Shown in pieces: positions 1 to 4,925 of a DNA stretch of 17,684 bases. The position numbers and the translations under genes were made by a program. The stretch is from Anaerolineae bacterium. GTDB lineage: Bacteria; Chloroflexota; Anaerolineae; Anaerolineales; Villigracilaceae. Within the stretch, counting starts at the first letter, position 1; each line of letters starts with the position of its first letter. Location of the stretch: assembly GCA_017303735.1 (NCBI GenBank), contig JAFLCF010000089.1:1-17684 (forward strand), read 5' to 3'. The notes under the pieces were generated by a model. That model worked only from the letters and a program-made list of their open reading frames with translations, was not told where the DNA came from and did not search any database.

Positions 1-1
1 A

Positions 2-574
2 GGGAGCGAACCCCAGCTGCCTTTCTTCCTCCTCGGCTTTTCCATGGGCGGCAATTTCGCCTTGCGGGTTGCACGCAAATGCGCGGCACAACCCATTCCC
101 AACCTCAAACACATCTTTAGCGTCAGCCCTCTGCTCGACCCCGAAAAGTCCACGCTTGCCATCGATCAACACCCCATGCTGCAAAAATACTTCCGCAAGG
201 GCTGGTCTCGCTCCCTGCTTAAAAAGCAAAGCCTCTATCCACATCTTTATAACTTTGACGAAGGCTTCAAATACACCACCCTCATGGCAATGACCGAATG
301 GATGCTCCAACACTACAGCGAGTACCCGGTCATGCGCGACTACTTCCGTCAATACACCCTGCTTGGCGATGCCCTCACCCCAATCAACGTACCCACCACC
401 ATCATCACCGCCCAAGACGACCCCGTCATCCCCATCGCAGACTTCTACGACCTCAAGCTCAGTCCCACCACCGAACTCATCATCCACCCGCACGGCGGAC
501 ACAACGGCTTCTTCGAAACCTTCTCTGGCAGGCTGTGGTATCTAAAAAAGATCATGTCCACACTGATGATGTAA
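2..574 (+). CDS. Alpha/beta-fold hydrolase, YheT-like (5' end outside window)
   Basis: Only the C-terminal part is present; the frame is open from base 2 and ends at TAA 572-574. The catalytic triad of a serine hydrolase is visible. The nucleophile elbow reads G-F-S-M-G-G with Ser at 41-43. An acid candidate lies in the motif QDDPVIP (Asp codons at 416-421), and the histidine is in GGHNGFF (500-502). The elbow sequence and the DDPxxP/GGHxGF spacing resemble the YheT/ABHD1-3 group of predicted esterases, which lack a transmembrane segment in this part. Family placement comes from remembered motifs only, and the substrate is unknown. The ATG at 44 lies directly after the nucleophile Ser, so it cannot be the real start; the start is upstream of the window. 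No clear terminator follows. Confidence 0.82.
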   Translation, partial: GSEPQLPFFLLGFSMGGNFALRVARKCAAQPIPNLKHIFSVSPLLDPEKSTLAIDQHPMLQKYFRKGWSRSLLKKQSLYPHLYNFDEGFKYTTLMAMTEWMLQHYSEYPVMRDYFRQYTLLGDALTPINVPTTIITAQDDPVIPIADFYDLKLSPTTELIIHPHGGHNGFFETFSGRLWYLKKIMSTLMM

Positions 575-607
575 AAAACAGAACTCGCCCCGAATTTTTA
601 AGGCTTT

Positions 608-637
608 ATCCGCGTTCATCTGCGCTCGTCAGCGTCC
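608..637. repeat. Short 10-bp-periodic intergenic sequence
   Basis: In the 211-bp gap after the hydrolase gene, the trinucleotide GCG recurs at 612, 622 and 632, exactly 10 bases apart. The intervening 7-mers are similar: TTCATCT, CTCGTCA and TCCCGAT. It looks like a degenerate tandem of a decamer similar to GCGTTCATCT. Similar strings occur in intergenic DNA of various bacteria, to my recollection. No function is assigned, and no gene is seen in this gap. Confidence 0.4.
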
Positions 638-688
638 CGATATTTTTGCGCTCTTTAATCCTGAGTCTCTATCCCCCAATTAGGCGAT

Positions 689-715
689 TTGCCAACTCGC
701 CAGCTTGCATATAAT
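689..715 (+). promoter_or_regulatory. Putative sigma70-type promoter for the MFFGKK gene pair
   Basis: A perfect TATAAT lies at 710-715. Upstream, TTGCCA (689-694, five of six matches to TTGACA) is separated by 15 bp, which is slightly short; TTTGCC one base earlier gives a 16-bp spacer but a poorer match. A start near 722 would give a leader of about 64 nt containing the hairpin at 740-770 and the ribosome binding site at 775-779. Confidence 0.5.
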
Positions 716-739
716 CGAGCCGACCAGTAGTAGACGAAG

Positions 740-770
740 GCTCATGCAGCGGCTTAGCCCCTGCAAGAGC
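740..770 (+). promoter_or_regulatory. 31-nt leader hairpin with GGC-TTA-GCC apex (copy 1)
   Basis: The fold has outer stem GCTC (740-743) with GAGC (767-770), middle stem TGCAG (745-749) with CTGCA (761-765), and apex GGC (751-753) with GCC (757-759) closed by the loop TTA. A-A and C-C mismatches separate the three blocks. It lies between the putative promoter and the ribosome binding site (AGGAG, 775-779) of the gene at 786. A second element of the same length and layout, with different middle-stem bases, lies at 1908-1938. A role in leader RNA control is inferred; a dispersed palindromic DNA repeat is the alternative. Confidence 0.6.
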
Positions 771-785
771 TACTAGGAGCTCATT

Positions 786-1322
786 ATGTTCTTTGGCAAA
801 AAAGACAAACCCGCCTCACCCAAACGCCCCGTCCGCATCACCATCCTCACCGACGAATACATCATCGACGCCCTCGACGACCCGGAGCTTTCCATCCTTC
901 AAGCCGTCTACGATTCCGAAGTCGACGATGCTTCAGGCGGTGTGATCGTCTTGAAAGATGCTACTCTGCGCTCTCTGCGCCAACCCAATGCCGCAGCACG
1001 TAGCTTTTCCGAATGGCGTCTGCCGTCGTTGGTGAGCATCATCGCCATCCTTTCCGATGACCCTGTCGCCCAGGAACTGATCCGTGAAGGCTGGGAAGAT
1101 TACGAGACACCCTTCAAGGCATTTATCTACGCAGGCGCATACAACATCGAAGGCACGATCTTCTCAGAAGAAGATACCCCGCCCGATTTTATGATCCGCA
1201 CCTTTGCCCCGTTGGAAGATGCCACCGTCACCTATCCCCCCGACGCCAAAAGAACGTCCCTTCGTGGGCGCTGGGGCGTGGTCAACTCGGTGTTAATGCA
1301 CGGCTTTAGTATTGAAAAATAA
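786..1322 (+). CDS. Hypothetical protein, MFFGKK family member 1
   Basis: 178 residues; I do not recognise the family. The start is supported by AGGAG at 775-779, six bases before ATG. The N-terminus MFFGKK is followed by a short basic/proline segment (DKPASPKRP), then a probably globular alpha/beta domain with no signal peptide or transmembrane helix. The C-terminal half contains YAGAYNIEG, aligning with YIGPYKVEG of the next gene, and an ending in HGFSIEK that matches HIQGFGV there. The two are therefore tandem paralogues of nearly equal length (178 and 177 residues), only 23 bp apart and surely co-transcribed. The protein is acidic in its first third (DALDDPELS, SEVDDAS). A cytoplasmic location is inferred from the absence of targeting signals. 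Confidence 0.85.
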   Translation: MFFGKKDKPASPKRPVRITILTDEYIIDALDDPELSILQAVYDSEVDDASGGVIVLKDATLRSLRQPNAAARSFSEWRLPSLVSIIAILSDDPVAQELIREGWEDYETPFKAFIYAGAYNIEGTIFSEEDTPPDFMIRTFAPLEDATVTYPPDAKRTSLRGRWGVVNSVLMHGFSIEK

Positions 1323-1345
1323 TTTTATTCATTGGAGAACACACT

Positions 1346-1879
1346 ATGTTTTTTGGAAAAAAAGAAGAAGCCAAACCCTACCGTTTCGGGTTCCTTTCTG
1401 AACATCATTTTATAGACGGCGTGGATATTGGCAAAGACTTTAACGTAATGGATATCTTAAGTCGCATCGGTGGCGGCAGCTCCATGTATTACACGGCACA
1501 TCTCGGCGACGCCAATGTCACCTCGATCAGCGGCATGAACCTGCCCGACCGTCACTTTGCACATTACATGCTGCCCTCCATGCTTGGCGTTTTCCTCATC
1601 AAAGCCATGGATGCCGAAGCCGAAGCAAAACTCGAAGAGCGATATAAAGTCTACGAAGGTCTCCACAAAGGCATTGCCTATATTGGTCCCTACAAGGTCG
1701 AAGGCGATTTTTATCTGTATTGGAAGAAAGTCGAAGAGATCAATTTCGAAACCACGGTCTTTACCTATTTTCGCAACGCTCTCGTCACCCGGGTGGATGA
1801 TCGTGCAAGATATTTTCCCGCCATGCCAGTCAATGTTGGGCTCATCAACGCCTTTCATATTCAAGGCTTTGGGGTGTAG
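1346..1879 (+). CDS. Hypothetical protein, MFFGKK family member 2
   Basis: 177 residues, unknown function. The ATG is preceded by GGAGA (1334-1338) at a 7-base spacing. The N-terminus MFFGKKEEAKPYRFGFLSEHHFIDG parallels that of the upstream gene, which also has F/I-rich strands after the shared hexapeptide and then an 'ID.(V/L)D' segment. The best shared block is Y-I-G-P-Y-K-V-E-G, followed in both proteins by a segment ending F-x-x-F/Y-x-x-L/A-x-V-T and by a terminal (V/N)(G/S)(L/V)xxxFxxxGF pattern. Overall similarity is low, indicating old duplication and divergence. There is no signal peptide or membrane segment. The stop is followed after 3 bases by the first of two overlapping hairpins (1883-1942). 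Confidence 0.85.
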   Translation: MFFGKKEEAKPYRFGFLSEHHFIDGVDIGKDFNVMDILSRIGGGSSMYYTAHLGDANVTSISGMNLPDRHFAHYMLPSMLGVFLIKAMDAEAEAKLEERYKVYEGLHKGIAYIGPYKVEGDFYLYWKKVEEINFETTVFTYFRNALVTRVDDRARYFPAMPVNVGLINAFHIQGFGV

Positions 1880-1882
1880 TAA

Positions 1883-1907
1883 GGAAGTATTTAGAAACAA
1901 TACTTCC
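1883..1907 (+). promoter_or_regulatory. 9-bp hairpin just after the MFFGKK pair
   Basis: GGAAGTATT (1883-1891) pairs perfectly with AATACTTCC (1899-1907) around the 7-base loop TAGAAAC. No T tract follows, so it is not a classic intrinsic terminator. Its last four bases (TTCC, 1904-1907) are also the first four of the next hairpin. Confidence 0.6.
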
Positions 1908-1942
1908 GCTCTGGTGAGGGCTTAGCCTCCGCCAGAGCGGAA
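1904..1942 (+). promoter_or_regulatory. Long hairpin with GGC-TTA-GCC apex (copy 2)
   Basis: TTCCGCTCTGG (1904-1914) pairs with CCAGAGCGGAA (1932-1942), an 11-bp stem. The interior continues with T-G, G-C, A.C, G.U, G-C, G-C, C-G pairs to a TTA loop (1922-1924). The core 1908-1938 has the same length and the same fixed blocks (GCTC, GGCTTAGCC, GAGC at identical offsets) as the hairpin at 740-770. No T tract follows, so a terminator role is unlikely. It lies 54 bp before the lipoprotein gene. Confidence 0.65.
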
Positions 1943-1995
1943 ACGTCTTGAAAAGTTTATTTAGATCATCTGTTTAGTTTTATAGGAATTTTAAA

Positions 1996-3396
1996 TTGAA
2001 GAAGATTGTTTTATCCCTATCGATCCTTGTCCTTGCCACACTCGCTTGTCGATCGGAAGCAACCCCCGCGCCTCTCACTGACCCGCTCACGGGTTCAGCG
2101 ACAGAGGCGGTTCTTTCGCCTTCAGCCACTCCCTTCGTCTTGGGCACAGCCACACCTACGTCACTGCCTCAAGGCTTCATCGTCGTCGATTCGCTTGAGC
2201 AGGAAGTCTATCCCTTTGTGGAGAATGGCAAATGTTCTCTCGGCGAAGCGATCATTGCCGCCAATTCAGGCGAAGCAAAAGATTCTTGTGCCGCAGGCGT
2301 ACCAGGTGAATCGGTCATCAGCCTGATGCCCGGTGAATATCATTTCATCCAGCCCGACCAAAGCCCGCCGCAATTTGATTGGTTGGTGAGCATCGTTGAA
2401 GTAGGCAGTGCCTTGCCGCCTGTGGTCTTTCCCTTGACCATTCAAGGCAATGGCGCCACCCTGATCCGCGATGAAGGCGTAGACCCTTTCCGCTTTTTCG
2501 AGGTCATGGTCAACGGCGCGCTGACTCTGGAAAATATGACCCTTGAAAATGGCGATGTGCTGGATGATTGGGGCGGCGCGGTCTACGCCTCGAGCGGGTC
2601 GCTGACCCTGAACCAAGTCCGCTTCGTGAACAATCATGCGGATAATGGCGGGGCAGTCTATCTCACCTTCGGGGCACTGACTGTGCAGGCAAGTGAATTC
2701 CTAGAAAATCACGCCTCTTTTGTAGGCGGCGGTATTTATGCCGACTCTGCCAAAGTCTTTGTGCGTAACACGCAATTCATCGGCAACACCTCTGATTCGG
2801 GCGGCGGAGCCATGTCTTCTGAAAGTGTCACCTTGGTGATCGAAGACAGTCTCTTTCTACGGAACATCAGCAATGGGACTCGCGGTGGCGCTCTGCGTCT
2901 GGAGCATGTCAACGTTACTATTTTGCGCAGTCAGTTCTACCAAAACCAAGCCGACTGGATCGGCGGCGCGATCTCGATCAATAACCCTGTCACGAACGGC
3001 ACCAGCGACGATGAAGGCAATCCGCTCGACCAGGTGGATGAAAGCCCGATGTACATTCAAATGGCAACTTTGATTCCCGGTTATCAATCCACTTTAGAGG
3101 CGCATCCCAGCGGAGTATTTCAGGACTTTTATGAAGATACCCAAATTCATGAGAACTGCTTTGCCAATAACATCATCGTGGATCCGGTCGAGCTGAACTT
3201 CTCCAGCGCGATCATTGGCAAATCGACCAATGCTGAGAATAATTATTATGGCAACCCCAGCGGACCCTCTGGCGGAGGTCCCGGCACCGGCGATGGACTT
3301 GGCAGACGAATCAATTTTGCTCCGTTCCTGACGGAGCCGCCCGCCTATTGTGACCCAGAGCTATCACAACAAGTGCAGGAAAATCACAACCAATAA
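1996..3396 (+). CDS. Putative surface lipoprotein with CSLREA-type motif and right-handed beta-helix
   Basis: 466 residues from a TTG start at 1996, with AGGA at 1984-1987. The start is fixed by a typical export signal: MKK, a hydrophobic stretch, then a cysteine at residue 18 in LATLAC. The -3 residue is Thr, so the lipobox is slightly non-canonical. A Thr/Pro/Ser-rich linker runs to about residue 60. Cys80 opens CSLGEA, a variant of the CSLREA motif found at the front of many secreted beta-helix proteins. Residues about 165-330 hold repeats of the GGAVY...V.F..N.A type, as in parallel beta-helix or Pmp-like repeats. The C-terminal NYYGNPSGPSGGGPGTGDG block is typical of the end of such domains. 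The protein is probably exported and lipid-anchored; the ligand or enzymatic activity is unknown. It lies downstream of the MFFGKK genes, but no specific promoter is recognised. Confidence 0.8.
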   Translation: MKKIVLSLSILVLATLACRSEATPAPLTDPLTGSATEAVLSPSATPFVLGTATPTSLPQGFIVVDSLEQEVYPFVENGKCSLGEAIIAANSGEAKDSCAAGVPGESVISLMPGEYHFIQPDQSPPQFDWLVSIVEVGSALPPVVFPLTIQGNGATLIRDEGVDPFRFFEVMVNGALTLENMTLENGDVLDDWGGAVYASSGSLTLNQVRFVNNHADNGGAVYLTFGALTVQASEFLENHASFVGGGIYADSAKVFVRNTQFIGNTSDSGGGAMSSESVTLVIEDSLFLRNISNGTRGGALRLEHVNVTILRSQFYQNQADWIGGAISINNPVTNGTSDDEGNPLDQVDESPMYIQMATLIPGYQSTLEAHPSGVFQDFYEDTQIHENCFANNIIVDPVELNFSSAIIGKSTNAENNYYGNPSGPSGGGPGTGDGLGRRINFAPFLTEPPAYCDPELSQQVQENHNQ

Positions 3397-3406
3397 GGCT
3401 TAAGTA

Positions 3407-3441
3407 AAAACTGTCTCGAAATTAAAATTCGAGACAGTTTT
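3407..3441. terminator. Bidirectional intrinsic terminator
   Basis: AAAACTGTCTCGAA (3407-3420) pairs with TTCGAGACAGTTTT (3428-3441) around a 7-base A/T loop. On the + strand TTTTATTTG follows the GC-containing stem, ending the lipoprotein transcript. On the - strand the stem is followed by TTTTTACTT, ending the signalling operon. It sits between the convergent stops at 3396 and 3515. Confidence 0.9.
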
Positions 3442-3468
3442 ATTTGTATAGAGTTTTATTCTTTTCTT

Positions 3469-3492
3469 GCCTTCTTGGCAGTCAAAGAAGGC
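3469..3492. repeat. 8-bp inverted repeat downstream of the cyclase gene
   Basis: GCCTTCTT (3469-3476) pairs with AAGAAGGC (3485-3492) around an 8-base spacer. It lies 23 bases past the stop of the cyclase gene, on its 3' side. No T tract follows on either strand, so termination is left to the stronger structure at 3407-3441; it could protect the 3' end of the transcript. Confidence 0.4.
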
Positions 3493-3514
3493 ATAACCAC
3501 ACATAACCGCAGTA

Positions 3515-4552
3515 TCAAGTCACTGCAAAAACACTCACCGCCTGATTCTTGCCCTTGAACACGATCTTCCCCAGGTCTTCCACTTTATACGCATCGGATA
3601 ATCCCTCGCGGGTGTATTCATCAATCAACAGCGGACGTAACGCTTCTTTGGTGTATTCCTCAATGCGGTCTGCTAGGTTGACCGTATCCCCGATGCAAGT
3701 GTAAATGGCGCGGTTGTGTGTGCCGGTATAACCCGCCACCATCTTGCCTGAGGTGATTCCGATACCAATACGGATGGCGGTCTTATTCTGCGCCAGTTGG
3801 TTTTGGTTAAATACTTTCAATTGTTCCAGCATTTGCAGACCAGCTTTTACCGCCCGTTCGCGATGATCATCGTAATAGATCGGTGTGCCAAATACCGCCA
3901 AGATGCCATCGCCGACGATCTGGTTAATGATGCCGCCATTTTGCGAAACAGCATCAAACATCATGCTGAAATATTGATTGAGCAGTTCAATGGAATCAGA
4001 TGGATCCTGGCTTTCTGCAATACTGGTGAAGGAGCGGATATCCGCGATCAATACGCTGGCGGTTACGATCTGCCCGCCTAGTGAAAAGCCCGTGCGTAAA
4101 AGCTCTTCGGCTACTTCTCTGGTTGCAAAGGTGCGGAACAACTTGCGTTGTTCATCGCGCAGGCGTTTCTTTTCGAGGCTGGCATTCACCCGCGCACGCA
4201 GCAAGATCGGGTTGACCGGTTTGGTCAGGTAATCTTCCGCGCCGAGTTCCACGCATTTCACCACTGCGTCCAGCTCTTCCATTGCCGATGTCATAATGAT
4301 CGGGGTTTGCCGCAGGTCGAAGTCTTTTAGGCAGGCTTCCAGCACTTCAAAGCCATTCATCACGGGCATCTCGATATCGAGCAGCATCAGGTCATACACG
4401 CCCGAGCGGAATTTTTCCAGCCCTTCCTGTCCATTCTCGGCGGTCTCCACCACATGCCCTTGCAATTCAAGGCTGCGCGAAAGCGCCATGCGGTTCACTT
4501 TATTATCATCCACAACAAGCAGACGGGCGGGTTCAGAAGCGGAATTTTGCAT
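3515..4552 (-). CDS. Response regulator with class III adenylate/guanylate cyclase output
   Basis: 345 residues. Residues about 10-125 form a receiver domain: acidic pocket D15/D16, phosphoacceptor D59 (LLDIEMP), T88 and K111 (TKP). A linker ARVNASLEKKRLRD leads to a short helical segment FATREVAEELL, then a cyclase homology domain from about 165. Metal-binding aspartates are D171 (LIADIRSFT) and D215 (IVGDGILAVFG). The transition-state pair is N292 and R296 (GDTVNLADR), so catalysis looks intact. The usual adenine-contacting Lys before the second Asp is Gln (Q211 in INQIVGD). This variant is common in some bacterial cyclases but makes cAMP the likely rather than certain product. The ATG is 3 bp after the HPt stop, with AAGG within the end of that gene, implying translational coupling. 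It is the probable cAMP output of the phosphorelay. Confidence 0.92.
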   Translation of the reverse strand: MQNSASEPARLLVVDDNKVNRMALSRSLELQGHVVETAENGQEGLEKFRSGVYDLMLLDIEMPVMNGFEVLEACLKDFDLRQTPIIMTSAMEELDAVVKCVELGAEDYLTKPVNPILLRARVNASLEKKRLRDEQRKLFRTFATREVAEELLRTGFSLGGQIVTASVLIADIRSFTSIAESQDPSDSIELLNQYFSMMFDAVSQNGGIINQIVGDGILAVFGTPIYYDDHRERAVKAGLQMLEQLKVFNQNQLAQNKTAIRIGIGITSGKMVAGYTGTHNRAIYTCIGDTVNLADRIEEYTKEALRPLLIDEYTREGLSDAYKVEDLGKIVFKGKNQAVSVFAVT

Positions 4553-4555
4553 CGA

Positions 4556-4888
4556 TTACCTTAACTCACTTAATTGGATTTTGACCTGCTCGAACGCCTC
4601 TTTCAGAACCTCAAGTTTGCTACCCACAGCAAGATTATGATCACGCCCCATATTTTCCAACTCACGTGCCAGGGCAGAGAGGTCTGTTGCGCCAAAGGTT
4701 GCCGCGTTCGATTTCAGGCTATGTGCCGCACGCCGAAAGGTCTCGGCATCATTGGAAGCGAGCGCAGCATTCATTGCCAGCATTTGAGAATGCGCATCTT
4801 CAAAGAAAGCATTCATCAACTCGTTGACAAAATCCGCGCCGACGCTTTCCTTGAGGGTATTGAAAGTGTTTATATCTAAAACAGGCAT
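4556..4888 (-). CDS. Single-domain histidine phosphotransfer (HPt) protein
   Basis: 110 residues. The HPt signature is centred on H56 in AAHSLKSNAATFGA, in the middle of an all-helical domain of normal HPt length. The start at 4888 is preceded by GGAG (- strand) seven bases upstream. HPt proteins carry phosphate between the receiver of a hybrid kinase and a response regulator. Here the gene lies between the 2131-residue hybrid kinase, with a 33-bp gap holding a strong hairpin, and the receiver-cyclase gene, 3 bp away. The natural reading is relay from the kinase's receivers to D59 of the cyclase regulator, and possibly to the other receivers of the locus. The flow direction is inferred, not shown. 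Confidence 0.92.
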   Translation of the reverse strand: MPVLDINTFNTLKESVGADFVNELMNAFFEDAHSQMLAMNAALASNDAETFRRAAHSLKSNAATFGATDLSALARELENMGRDHNLAVGSKLEVLKEAFEQVKIQLSELR

Positions 4889-4898
4889 TCTTCTCCAG

Positions 4899-4925
4899 GT
4901 AGGTCACGCTGCAAGCGTGACCTAC
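4899..4925. repeat. Intercistronic 11-bp hairpin overlapping the kinase stop codon
   Basis: GTAGGTCACGC (4899-4909) and GCGTGACCTAC (4915-4925) are perfect inverted repeats around TGCAA. One more T-A pair can form, leaving a GCA loop. The TAG stop of the kinase (4924-4922) lies inside the stem, and the HPt ribosome binding site begins just past it on the - strand. There is no T tract. It could be a REP-like palindrome or an mRNA element setting kinase:HPt ratios. Confidence 0.65.

Noticed and set aside
1457..1900. - strand frame opposite the second MFFGKK gene
   Set aside because: No ribosome binding site, no recognisable domain, and it overlaps a gene with a clear start and a paralogue next door.
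1948..1985. TTGAAA at 1948 as -35 of a lipoprotein promoter
   Set aside because: No acceptable -10 hexamer lies at 16-18 bp; the AT-rich stretch gives only chance matches.
3469..3492. Inverted repeat as terminator of the signalling operon
   Set aside because: No T run follows on the - strand. The structure at 3407-3441 is far better.
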